This document shows, piece after piece, positions 9,683-17,977 of a stretch of 64,000 nt of DNA (within the stretch, counting starts at the first letter, position 1; each line of letters begins with the position of its first letter). The position numbers and the translations under genes are program-made. The notes under the pieces are model-generated. The model did not search any database. It was not told the origin of the DNA and saw only the letters and a list, made by a program, of their open reading frames with translations. The stretch is from Microvirga sp. TS319 (GTDB lineage: Bacteria > Pseudomonadota > Alphaproteobacteria > Rhizobiales > Beijerinckiaceae): NCBI RefSeq assembly GCF_041276405.1, contig NZ_JBGGGT010000002.1, positions 967,001-1,031,000 on the forward strand, in the 5' to 3' direction.

Positions 9683-12535
9683 ATGAAACAGCCGACCCGC
9701 GCTCATGATCCGGTAAAGACCCGGTCGAAAGCCCCGATCGGAGCCGTGATCGCGATCTCTCTTGCAGGGCCGATCGGCGCGCCGGGCTCCCTCCTGGCGC
9801 AAACGGGCGCCTCGCGTTCACTGGCGCCGACCGCCGATTTCAGCAAACTCTGCGTCGCTCCCCCGAAGGTTACGCTGACACGCGCCTGGAAGAAGTGGGA
9901 CAAGAAGCAGCCTGTCCGCAATCTCGACGAGATGTACAACGCGGCCTTGCTTTACGCTGATGGTGCACCGCAGGTCGCTCGCGATCCGGTGACGGCCCGC
10001 AAGCTGCTGGAAGAACTGTCTGCCCGCACGTGGCCGGGGAAGGGGCGTGCGCTTTATCGCCTGGGCCAACTGATGCTCGATCCCGCAGCGGGTCCCATCG
10101 ATGCCGAGCGGTCCGCGTCGCTGTTTTCGGCTGCGGCCTCCATGTTGCATATGGACGCCGCGGTTCAGCTCGCCCGGCTCCACGAGCAGGGACGGATCAA
10201 AGGGGCGGACGTGAAGGAGGCCGAGCGTCTTTTGCGAACGGCCTCCGCGGCCGGCAATGTCGATGGCGTAATCGGGCTCGCGCGTCTCCAGGAAAGCGGC
10301 CGTCTCGGAGCCGTGCCGCAGGCCGCGACCGAGGATCTCGTCAAGCTTGGACTGCTCATCCTGTACGGCGATCTGGGGCGAGGGAAGTGCAGCTCCCTCT
10401 TTGAGATCGGCTCGATCTTGTCCGATGACGCGCTCGTGCCAGGAGGGCTGCCGGAAGCGGTGAAGTGGTTCGAGGCGGCCGCACGACAGGGGGATTATCG
10501 GGGCGACCTGTCCTTGGCCGGGATCTACATGCAAGGGCGGGTCACGGTCGCCCCGGGCGTGGTTCTCAGGCATCTCACCAAGGCCGCCGAGGCGGGATCG
10601 GCTCAGGCCATGACGTCGCTCGGCGAATATTATCTGCGCGGAGACGGAACGCCCAGGGATGTCGCCAAAGGTGTGGCTTGGCTGGAGAAGGCCGGGACTT
10701 ACGCCGATGTGGACGCCTACAAGCTCCTTTCCCGTCACTATCGCGGAGAATTCGGATTGCCTCCGGATCTGCCGAAGGCTGCGGACGCCCTGTCTCGGGC
10801 CGTTGCTCTGCCGGGGCATACGTCCAGCGTCATCGTTTCGCTCGCCCGTCTCTACGCGGCCGGCATCCACGGTCAGCCGGACATCAAGAGCGCACTCGCC
10901 CTTTACCGGCAGGCAGCCGAGAGCGGAGACCCCTCGGGCCTGACGGAACTTGCCAAAATCCTGCTCGTTCGGCCGCAGGATGCCTTTGGGACGGATGTTC
11001 TCGGGCTCCTCAACGAGGCGGCCAGACGTGGGAACCCCGAGGCCATGGGCTTGCTTGCGGATCTCTACGAATGCAGTGCCGTCGTGGCTCCGGACATGGA
11101 GCAGTCACGTTCCTGGCTGATGCGCGCCGCGGCGGCGGGGCACGCCCGCAGCATCGCGACGCTCGCCACGCAACCGGATGCCGATCCGGAGGCCACGCGC
11201 CGGAATGCGGAGGCGCTCAAGCGTTCCGCGGAGAAGGGAGATCGCGAGAGCATGGTGTACCTCGCTCTCGCCTACCGGACCGGACAAGGTGCCGAGCAGG
11301 ATGACCGTCTGGCCGCCGAATGGCAGAAAGCCGCGCTTGCTCCGGGCGAGGATCTGTCCCGGTCCCAGTTTCTTCTGGCTCGTAAACTCCTGACTGTCGG
11401 GAGGCCCGAGGCTGACCGGGCACTCGGGCGCAATCTCCTGGAGGAGGTCGCAAGAGGAGGCGATGCGAGCGCCGTGTTCGAGCTCGGACGGTTTCTGACG
11501 GCCGCCAGCCAGCCTGGCAGTCCCGAGCATATGCGGGGCGTGACGCTGCTCCAGAATGCGGCCGCATCCGGTGTCGTTGCTGCGATGGTGGAACTGGCGG
11601 ACCAGCCCGACGACCAGCTCCGCGTTACCGGAAAAACGGCGGCCGATTGGAGAAGAACTGCGGCCGAGGCCGGGAATGCTCGCTCGGCGATCGCTCTTGC
11701 GGCTCTTGCGAAGGATCCGGCCGATCTATCGGCATGGGTCGAACGGGCCGAGGCGCTCCCGGTCTGTTCCGCCAGGGATATGGTGGATCTGGCCCGGATC
11801 CACTATCGCACGAACAGCCCGCAGGCAGCCGAACGGGCGCGCCTGTGGCTTCAGCGCGCAGTTGCCGACACGAGGCTCCATCAGCCGGATCCGGCGACGC
11901 TCTTCCAGATCGGCCGCGCCATGTTCGATGGCGTCGGAGGCTCCACGGACCCGCAGGAAGCGGTGACGTATATCGAGCGTTCCGCCGAAGCGGGGAAGGT
12001 CGAGGCCATGCGATTCCTCGGCCGCAATTATGCCTCCGGAGCTTTGGGAGAGGGCAAAAACGAGCTCGCTGTCGCATGGCTCATCAAAGCCTTGCGGGCA
12101 CAGGACGAAGGCGCGGCCGCCGACCTGGCGCGCCTAGCCACAACGTCGGAAAAAGATGCCGGACTTGCCGTTGAGGCTCTCAAGGAGGCCGCCGACAAGA
12201 GCTTCGGTCCCGCCATGCGCGAATACGGACGCAGTCTTCAGTTCGGCTTCGGCACAGTGGCGGATCCCATCCAGGGGGCCGTGTGGCTGCGCAAGGCAGC
12301 CGAGGCGGGCGATATTGTCGCCATGAAGGAGCTCTCGCGCGCCTATGCATCAGGATATGGCGTGGAGTTATCGGCGAATGCCAGTACCGACTGGCTCCTG
12401 CGCGCGGCCAAGGCGGGCGACATGGAGGCCATGTATGGCGTCAGCCTCGCGATGACGCTCGGGTTTGGAACCGACTTAGATGCGGACGCCGCGCAGAAAT
12501 GGCTCGCGACCGCCGAAGCGACGGCGCGCAAATGA
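9683..12535 (+). CDS. Second large exported Sel1-repeat protein
   Basis: The protein is 950 residues from ATG 9683, which has GGGAGA about 8 bases upstream. A longer in-frame reading to 9404 runs inside the previous gene and was not used. The N-terminus has a basic stretch (KTRSKAP) and a hydrophobic segment (IGAVIAISLAGPIGAPGSLL), consistent with a signal peptide or anchor. The rest is Sel1-type repeats, for example MTSLGEYYLRGDGTPRDVAK and MREYGRSLQFGFGTVADPIQ. It lies 46 bases after the first Sel1 gene. A periplasmic assembly or scaffold role in polymer secretion is inferred; no catalytic motif is visible. Confidence 0.85.
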   Translation: MKQPTRAHDPVKTRSKAPIGAVIAISLAGPIGAPGSLLAQTGASRSLAPTADFSKLCVAPPKVTLTRAWKKWDKKQPVRNLDEMYNAALLYADGAPQVARDPVTARKLLEELSARTWPGKGRALYRLGQLMLDPAAGPIDAERSASLFSAAASMLHMDAAVQLARLHEQGRIKGADVKEAERLLRTASAAGNVDGVIGLARLQESGRLGAVPQAATEDLVKLGLLILYGDLGRGKCSSLFEIGSILSDDALVPGGLPEAVKWFEAAARQGDYRGDLSLAGIYMQGRVTVAPGVVLRHLTKAAEAGSAQAMTSLGEYYLRGDGTPRDVAKGVAWLEKAGTYADVDAYKLLSRHYRGEFGLPPDLPKAADALSRAVALPGHTSSVIVSLARLYAAGIHGQPDIKSALALYRQAAESGDPSGLTELAKILLVRPQDAFGTDVLGLLNEAARRGNPEAMGLLADLYECSAVVAPDMEQSRSWLMRAAAAGHARSIATLATQPDADPEATRRNAEALKRSAEKGDRESMVYLALAYRTGQGAEQDDRLAAEWQKAALAPGEDLSRSQFLLARKLLTVGRPEADRALGRNLLEEVARGGDASAVFELGRFLTAASQPGSPEHMRGVTLLQNAAASGVVAAMVELADQPDDQLRVTGKTAADWRRTAAEAGNARSAIALAALAKDPADLSAWVERAEALPVCSARDMVDLARIHYRTNSPQAAERARLWLQRAVADTRLHQPDPATLFQIGRAMFDGVGGSTDPQEAVTYIERSAEAGKVEAMRFLGRNYASGALGEGKNELAVAWLIKALRAQDEGAAADLARLATTSEKDAGLAVEALKEAADKSFGPAMREYGRSLQFGFGTVADPIQGAVWLRKAAEAGDIVAMKELSRAYASGYGVELSANASTDWLLRAAKAGDMEAMYGVSLAMTLGFGTDLDADAAQKWLATAEATARK

Positions 12536-12599
12536 TCGTCGGGGAGCGACGGGAATGAAGCACGGAATGGATCGCCGAGGACGAGTGAGGAAGAGGCCC

Positions 12600-13931
12600 A
12601 TGATCAGAGCGAGCCACATTGTGCTCCTGAGCTGCCTGCTGGCGAACACTGCTCTTGCTGCGCCAGAGAGACAGGAGAACACACCTGCTGCATCCGCCTC
12701 GGCTCAGACCAGCCTCACCCCGGCGAAGTTGAAGGCGATGCCGACGGCACGTCTTCTCAAGCTCGGGCAGTCCGCATTGACGGCGGATGCCGAAACATCG
12801 GCTTTCACGACCGGGCTTGAAGCTCTGAAAGTTGCGTCTTTCCGAGGCGATCGCGTTGCAACGCGAATGCTCGGCAAGGTCATGGCGCGTCATGATCTTC
12901 CCATCATGGAGAATGGTTCCGCCCGCATCGAGAGCAGACTGAGACATGAAGCGATGCAGGGAGCATCCAGCTCCGTTCTGGCGATTGCGGGAATGTACGA
13001 TCGAGGCGATGGCGTTCAGACGGACACGAAGAGGGCGGCTGAATGGTATCTCTGGGCCGCACGGCTCGGAAACCGCCGTGCGATGGCGAACGTCGCCTAT
13101 GCCTACGGGACCGGCCGAGGAGTCGCGCGCGATGACGCGGCAGCCTTGAAATGGCTCAAGGAGGTCAATCCCGGCCGCGCCCGGATGACGCTCGTCGATA
13201 TCGGCTGGGCATTGGCGACCGGATCCGAAGGGAGCGCAGACATGCCGGCGGCTTTGCGCTTCTTCGAGAGAGCCGCGCAGGTCGGTCCGGATGTCGCCTA
13301 CCAGGTCGCGCTCGATCTCGATCGCGGCACGAAAGGGATTCGGAACCGGGAAGCGGCAGGACATCTGATCAGGGTTGCGGCCGAACGCGGCGACAGCGCC
13401 GCCGCGACGCATCTCGCAAACATTCTCTCCGGCAGCGACAAGCTGGAGGATCAGCGCCAGGCCGTGCAGTGGTACAGTCTGGCGGCCCTGGACAAGGAAA
13501 ACGCCACCGCGGGGCAGGGGCTCTCCCGGCTCATCGCCTTGCGCCCGCAGGACGATCTCGTGCCCGGCATCATCGCGGGTTTGGAAAAGGCCGTGGAGGC
13601 CGGAAATCACGAGGCTTTGCTCGGCTTGGCGCTGGCCTATGCCGACGGTATCGGCGTGGAGGCTTCACCTGGGCGTGCCGCGAGCCTTCTCCAGCAGGCG
13701 GCCGATGCAGGCATCCCCGAAGCGAAATACCGGCTCAGCCTCCTGTACAGGTCCGGCACCGGCGTCGACATGGACCTCGACAAGGCAATCGAGCTGATGA
13801 GCAGCGCTCAGGAAAGCGGATTTCCGTTGGCTGCCGTGGCCCTGAGCGCGATGGTCGATCAGCCCGCTCCGAATGCGGCTCCCGGACAGTCGGCCCCAAC
13901 CGCAGCCGGGAGAAGTACGATGCCTCGGTGA
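12600..13931 (+). CDS. Third exported Sel1-repeat protein
   Basis: From ATG 12600 the protein is 443 residues with a classical signal peptide (ASHIVLLSCLLANTALA then AP). About 8-9 Sel1 repeats follow, such as IAGMYDRGDGVQTDTKRAAE and LALAYADGIGVEASPGRAA. The sequence GAGGAAGAGG lies just upstream. An in-frame ATG at 12555 would add 15 basic residues before the signal peptide and is the main alternative. This one is close to the usual AlgK length (about 450), but it lacks a lipobox. It follows the second Sel1 gene closely and is the last gene of the rightward operon; the next gene converges on it. Confidence 0.82.
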   Translation: MIRASHIVLLSCLLANTALAAPERQENTPAASASAQTSLTPAKLKAMPTARLLKLGQSALTADAETSAFTTGLEALKVASFRGDRVATRMLGKVMARHDLPIMENGSARIESRLRHEAMQGASSSVLAIAGMYDRGDGVQTDTKRAAEWYLWAARLGNRRAMANVAYAYGTGRGVARDDAAALKWLKEVNPGRARMTLVDIGWALATGSEGSADMPAALRFFERAAQVGPDVAYQVALDLDRGTKGIRNREAAGHLIRVAAERGDSAAATHLANILSGSDKLEDQRQAVQWYSLAALDKENATAGQGLSRLIALRPQDDLVPGIIAGLEKAVEAGNHEALLGLALAYADGIGVEASPGRAASLLQQAADAGIPEAKYRLSLLYRSGTGVDMDLDKAIELMSSAQESGFPLAAVALSAMVDQPAPNAAPGQSAPTAAGRSTMPR

Positions 13932-14014
13932 TCGCGCTCATGAGCCGTGGAACGTATCAGAGGAAATGGCTTGCTGAGAGCATCGGGTGCGCCATCGACC
14001 TCACCTCCGATACT

Positions 14015-15091
14015 CTAGCAGGGACGGCGAGGGTCGATTGCTTCACCCCGTTCGCCCTTGATACCAGTGCTCTTCCCCGCGACCGAATTGCCGCAGATTT
14101 TTCCTTGAGGTCCTGTCTGTATTTTCAAGCCGCCGACCTCATTGTCGCGCAGAGTATTGGAATAGGCGTTGTTGCCGATGCCGTCTCCGGATTTGTCCCC
14201 GCCGAAGCGAATGCCGGCACCGCGATTGCCGTAGACGTCGTTGTAGCGGAAAGTATTGCCGCTGCCCCGGGAATCGAGCCCTGCTGACTTCCTGTCCCGT
14301 TGTCCCGTACAGCGATTATGCTCGACGATGTTGCCGGATGAGCCTTCCTTGATGTCGACGCATTCGTTTCCACGCGTGTTGAAGGTATTGTGATGAATCC
14401 AGTTCGCGTCCGAACGGTCGACGGATGCATCGGGCGCGCCCCTCTGCCCGAGTTGCTCGGGAGCTGTACCGATATAGACGCCTTCGCCGTTCTTGCCGCC
14501 TTCTTTGTAAACGAAATCGTGGACGCCGCAGTTCTCGATTCTTGAGTTGGCGATCTCGTTGCGCTGAGCGTAGTACCGCAGCCGCACGCATTCGCCGCCT
14601 GCATTCCTGAGGTTCATGTGAACGATGCGAAGGCCCGTGATGCCGTCTCCAGGCTGGCTCCCAATGGCGTAGATCAGTTTGTCCCGGTAGCTGTTTTTGC
14701 CTTCTGTCGCACTGTGCCTGCCGTCGATGGTGAAGCCATGCAGCTCGATATAATCATGGTTGATCTGGACGATTCTGTTGGCTCCCGCACCTGAGAGGAT
14801 GGCGCTGCGCCCTCCTGTGATGACGATCGGATGGCCGGGCTGTCCGTTCCTCACGGTTCGGATGTCCTGAAAATAACGGCCGGGGGCGAGCACGATCATA
14901 TCGCCCGGCTTTGCCCGCTCCAACGCGGCTTGAATGCTGTGCAGCGGATCGGATCTCGATCCGGTGCCCGCCATGCCACCCGAGGGCGCGACGAAATAGG
15001 TCTCGGCCCATGCGGCATTCGTGGCAAGCCCGAGAAGCAGCACGATCATCCGGATCGGCAGCATTCTCTGAAACGCATATATTCCGCTCAT
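14015..15091 (-). CDS. Exported right-handed parallel beta-helix protein (putative polysaccharide lyase or epimerase)
   Basis: This is a 358-residue protein with signal peptide PIRMIVLLLGLATNAAWA. The mature protein starts TYFVAPSGG, continues with DPLHSIQAALERAKPGDMIV (typical of the first turns of pectate-lyase-like beta-helices), then has many coil-like turns (NTFNTRGNECVDIKEGSSGN, NDVYGNRGAGIRFGGDKSG). It has none of the DPHDR-type AlgG signature, so it is not a second AlgG. Its position suggests activity on the exopolysaccharide (lyase, epimerase or binding), but the activity cannot be read from the sequence. The ATG has GGAG 7 bases upstream. It converges on the Sel1 operon and so has its own promoter in the 15.1-15.4 kb gap. 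Confidence 0.75.
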   Translation of the reverse strand: MSGIYAFQRMLPIRMIVLLLGLATNAAWAETYFVAPSGGMAGTGSRSDPLHSIQAALERAKPGDMIVLAPGRYFQDIRTVRNGQPGHPIVITGGRSAILSGAGANRIVQINHDYIELHGFTIDGRHSATEGKNSYRDKLIYAIGSQPGDGITGLRIVHMNLRNAGGECVRLRYYAQRNEIANSRIENCGVHDFVYKEGGKNGEGVYIGTAPEQLGQRGAPDASVDRSDANWIHHNTFNTRGNECVDIKEGSSGNIVEHNRCTGQRDRKSAGLDSRGSGNTFRYNDVYGNRGAGIRFGGDKSGDGIGNNAYSNTLRDNEVGGLKIQTGPQGKICGNSVAGKSTGIKGERGEAIDPRRPC

Positions 15092-15467
15092 GTGAATCTC
15101 CGGACAGGTGCGTATGGAGGGGTTTGCCGCGTGTGGAATCGCGCCGTCTCGTGCCGTGCGGACAACTGTTTATCGGAGCGGAGAAATCCATATCTTGCTT
15201 ACGGATTGCATCGGAAGCATCATCGATGTCGCTTATACGAAATTGCCTCTTTCAGCGGATGCTTGTGAAGGCCGTATGGCTGCAATGGGTTTAAAAACGA
15301 GGAACGTCGAGAAGAGTGCATATGATCTCATGATCATGAAAATCGGCATTCATTTTGGACCTAAGTCCTATACTCCCTAAGCAGTAACAGATACCTCCTT
15401 TGCCTTGTAGTCCGGGAACCGGCCGTTCGTATAATCGGAGGTAATCTCTGCGAAAAGGCTCGCTCGC
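15092..15467. other. Intergenic region between divergent beta-helix and LuxR genes
   Basis: About 376 bases, less GC-rich than its surroundings, separate the divergently transcribed beta-helix and regulator genes and should hold both promoters. A frame at 15108-15380 lacks a convincing ribosome site and resembles nothing I know. Near the regulator, GGAAC at 15415-15419 is followed after 16 bases by CGGA. That matches the EcfG -35 element but not its -10, so I do not call it a promoter. Confidence 0.5.
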
Positions 15468-16256
15468 ATGACAAATATCCTTCAAGTCACGACGATTTTG
15501 GGGTGCAAGAACTCGATGCTCCGTGAGGGGATTAGGCACATCTTGTCGAGTACGCGCTACAAAGTTCATCCTGAGGATCTGAGTTGCCGCGGAACGACTG
15601 TGCCGCAGGTTTATGGTCATGCTCCTTTTCTCTTCATTATTGACAGTAATCTTTACCCGGATGGGATGAACAACCTCGTCCGGGATCTGAAGGCACAGCA
15701 TGCCAACGCACGTGTCGTCATTCTCGCAGACGGCTTCGATCTCGATGAAATGAAGCTCACGCTCCAGGCCGGAGCAGATGGCTATTGCCTTGCGACGACC
15801 GGATGCGAGGCAATGATCAAGTACCTTGATCTCGTCATGCTGGGTGAGGTGGTTTTTCCATCCTCCGCCTTCTTGAGCACCATGATGCCGTCGGGACAGG
15901 TGATCGTACCCGAGGCCGAGAGCGCGGCGATCGCGACGTCTCTTCCTCAGATAGAGCGCATTGCGGAGGCCAAGGACTCGGTCATTCGCACCCTGTCCAG
16001 CCGCGAAGCGGAAATCCTGCAATGCCTGATGGAGGGGGCGCCCAATAAGGTGATCGCCCGCAAGCTCGACGTAGCCGAGGCGACCGTCAAGGTTCATATC
16101 AAGGCGATCTTGAGAAAGATCCGGGTGGCCAACCGCACGCAGGCTGCCATGTGGGCCGTCAATCATTTGTCCGGCGGCCAGGAGCCGGCGTGGCCGCAGC
16201 TTCAGGCCGGCGACAGGGGAATGTCGCAGGTTCCGCCCTTCATGAAGATCTGCTGA
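15468..16256 (+). CDS. NarL/LuxR-family response regulator with atypical receiver
   Basis: This 262-residue protein has an N-terminal receiver-like domain (about 1-140) and a C-terminal LuxR helix-turn-helix (about 180-245: LSSREAEILQCL then ATVKVHIKAILRKI). The N-terminal acidic pair of a normal receiver is missing: the site where NarL-type proteins read DDHP reads GCKN. A possible phospho-acceptor Asp remains in FIIDSN. It is therefore probably not a standard phospho-switch. It lies beside the exopolysaccharide genes and has a paralogue at 17.1 kb; both share DLVMLGEVVFPS and a nearly identical DNA-binding domain. Control of the polymer genes, as with other LuxR-type biofilm regulators, is inference. 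Confidence 0.85.
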   Translation: MTNILQVTTILGCKNSMLREGIRHILSSTRYKVHPEDLSCRGTTVPQVYGHAPFLFIIDSNLYPDGMNNLVRDLKAQHANARVVILADGFDLDEMKLTLQAGADGYCLATTGCEAMIKYLDLVMLGEVVFPSSAFLSTMMPSGQVIVPEAESAAIATSLPQIERIAEAKDSVIRTLSSREAEILQCLMEGAPNKVIARKLDVAEATVKVHIKAILRKIRVANRTQAAMWAVNHLSGGQEPAWPQLQAGDRGMSQVPPFMKIC

Positions 16257-16347
16257 CGGCCGGGGAAGAGCCGGGTCCCTGCCGGACGCATTGGGGGCGA
16301 AATGTGCAGAGCGGCGGCCTTTGCGACTGATCCGATGCCCCCTTCCT

Positions 16348-16513
16348 AGATGAGCGCATTGTTGCGTGTGGACTCGCCGGGTCCGCATGATGCGTTAGCG
16401 CGTCGTGCGAAAAAGTGGCCTCGGTTTTTCGCAGCAAACGATGCGCCATTTAGGGACTGGAACATCGAATTGGATCCCAGAAGTGGAATCCACTTTTCAC
16501 GTCCGATGCTCTA
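16348..16513. repeat. Composite palindromic repeat, copy A
   Basis: Three imperfect palindromes lie in tandem: 16352-16395 (AGCGCATTGTTGCG ... GATGCGTT), 16397-16447 (AGCGCGTCGTGCGAAAAAG ... AACGATGCGCC) and about 16461-16512 (ACATCGAATTGGATCC ... CACGTCCGATGCTCT). The last module is the reverse complement of the module that opens copy B at 34.2 kb, so the element is inverted relative to that copy. Its terminal CTA (16511-16513) is the TAG stop codon of the leftward DUF6894 gene. Confidence 0.8.
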
Positions 16514-16738
16514 GTGCAGATTGTGCGTGAGCTTGATCGTGAAGAGCACGCAGCCGTCGCTGTCGGTCGCCTCCAGACGCCACCGGTCCCACTCGATCGG
16601 CTCCCCGTCCGCTTCAGCGCGAAGCTCCATGACGGCCTTGAGGGCCTGGGCCCAGGCTTGATCTAAATCCCTGACTTCGACGCCTTCATCGTCGATCATG
16701 GTTTCGTCGTCGCTAATCAGGTTGAAATAACATCTCAT
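16511..16738 (-). CDS. DUF6894-family small protein
   Basis: A 75-residue protein starting MRCYFNLISDDETMIDDEG, the typical opening of DUF6894 proteins: a short aromatic beta-strand, a D-rich turn, an E/G step, then a helix with ALKAVMELRAEA. The family is common in Hyphomicrobiales and has no known function. ATG 16738 was preferred over an in-frame TTG at 16744 because family members start at this strand. The stop codon lies inside the palindromic repeat, so the repeat may have set the present C-terminus (LTHNLH). Confidence 0.7.
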   Translation of the reverse strand: MRCYFNLISDDETMIDDEGVEVRDLDQAWAQALKAVMELRAEADGEPIEWDRWRLEATDSDGCVLFTIKLTHNLH

Positions 16739-16744
16739 GATCAA

Positions 16745-17124
16745 TCAGGCAGATCGTCTCTATGGGTTAGTTATATCATTCTAGGCCGCCCGAAGAGCGT
16801 TTCCATAAGCGGCTTTGAGGCATGTAGCCCCCGACTATCGTGCAAGATCTTAATCAAGGGTCATCTCTGAATAGCATAGTTGATGTGGGGCGCTTCGACT
16901 TTAGTCTGGCTTTTGGTCAGATACTCACAAAGACATAGAGCGGAGCATTCGGTTAATGTACTAAAATTGAAACTGTATAACGTAAACGACGTACGATTTT
17001 TAACAAACTTTTAAGAGAAGTGAATACGAGGTGATTGTGGGAAAGGGCTAAATAAGCTAATTTACCTAAAGAAAAGTATCGTATCCCTCTTCTTTCGACT
17101 TGAAGCCCAGAAAAAGGCTCTCCT
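16745..17124. other. AT-rich intergenic region
   Basis: About 380 bases of noticeably lower GC with no credible gene. It includes A/T tracts around 16960-17080 (for example TTTTTAACAAACTTTTAAG). It must hold the promoters of the divergent DUF6894 gene and the second LuxR-type regulator. I see no clear sigma-70 or EcfG motif, repeat or terminator. Confidence 0.5.
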
Positions 17125-17946
17125 ATGCGGAAAACCTACGATCTCGATGGCTCGTCACTTCCGGGCGTACCGCTCACGAGAGAGGCGGGGCAGACCCGAT
17201 ACCTCGAATTGGCCCGCGCATCCGAACATGCGCAGGATCGATACATGAGCTCCCAGACGATCCCGACGCTCCTTGTCGAATCAAATACTCTTCTGCGCGA
17301 GGGGTTGCGGCGAATTCTGACGGAGACGGCGTATAACCCCGTCGCTCTGTCTCCCAACCTTGACGGCATTCTTGCGGAATGGGAGGCGAATGCCGGTCCG
17401 TTCCTGCTGGTCATGGGGTGCTCGCGCGATCACGAAGAGGCCTGCAGTCAGGTTCGGGAGATCAAGAGCCAATATGACTCGGCGCGCGTGCTGATGCTGG
17501 TGGATCAGTACGACCTGAAGCAGATCATCTCCGCGTTCCAGGCAGGGGCGGACGCCTATCTGATCAAGTCCGTGTCCTGCGAAGTTCTGGTCAAGACGCT
17601 GGATCTCGTCATGCTCGGCGAGGTCGTATTCCCGTCGGCCGTTCTCGACCTGCTGAACGAGCACGTTCTGCGGCCCAACGGTGACGGCCGGACGCCGGGA
17701 GCCGAGAAAGCCTCTGACGAGCAGTTTCAAAGCAAGGGATTGTCCGTCCGTGAGACCGTGATCCTGCGCTGTCTCATGGATGGCGACTCGAACAAGCTCA
17801 TCGCCCGGAAATTCGATATCACCGAGGCGACCGTCAAGGTGCACGTCAAGGCGATCCTGCGCAAGATCCATGCGAAGAACAGGACGCAGGCCGCCATCTG
17901 GGCTGCAAGTCATCTGCCGGCCGACGGGCAGGTATCGGCCCAGTAG
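17125..17946 (+). CDS. NarL/LuxR-family regulator with pseudo-receiver (paralogue of the 15.5 kb gene)
   Basis: The 273-residue protein has a receiver-like domain (about 45-180) and a C-terminal LuxR domain (about 205-262: LSVRETVILRCLMDGDSNKL, ATVKVHVKAILRKI). The acidic pair is reduced to one residue (LLVESN), and the usual phospho-acceptor Asp position reads LLVMGCS. Control by phosphorylation is therefore unlikely. ATG 17125 has AAAAAGG upstream; ATG 17245 (MSSQTIPTLL) would give a start level with the paralogue and is a good alternative. It is a tandem-type paralogue of the 15.5 kb regulator, separated by the DUF6894 gene and a repeat. Confidence 0.82.
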   Translation: MRKTYDLDGSSLPGVPLTREAGQTRYLELARASEHAQDRYMSSQTIPTLLVESNTLLREGLRRILTETAYNPVALSPNLDGILAEWEANAGPFLLVMGCSRDHEEACSQVREIKSQYDSARVLMLVDQYDLKQIISAFQAGADAYLIKSVSCEVLVKTLDLVMLGEVVFPSAVLDLLNEHVLRPNGDGRTPGAEKASDEQFQSKGLSVRETVILRCLMDGDSNKLIARKFDITEATVKVHVKAILRKIHAKNRTQAAIWAASHLPADGQVSAQ

Positions 17947-17977
17947 CCAAGTCGGCCCCGTAGCCAAGTCGGCCGCC

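Noticed and set aside
14015..15091. Second AlgG-type epimerase
   Set aside because: It is a beta-helix, but it lacks DPHDR and the SREV arginine, so only a general beta-helix call is justified.
15108..15380. 90-codon frame in the gap between beta-helix and LuxR genes
   Set aside because: No ribosome site, no recognisable motif, and it fills a divergent promoter region.
15415..15439. EcfG-like promoter before the first LuxR-type gene
   Set aside because: The -35 GGAAC is present, but the element 16 bases later is CGGA, not CGTT, so the match is incomplete.
16348..16513. Possible CRISPR or simple transcription terminators in the palindromic repeats
   Set aside because: Repeats are dispersed, not regularly spaced with spacers. 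Most lack T-tracts and occur in several orders, so they are better described as interspersed palindromic elements.
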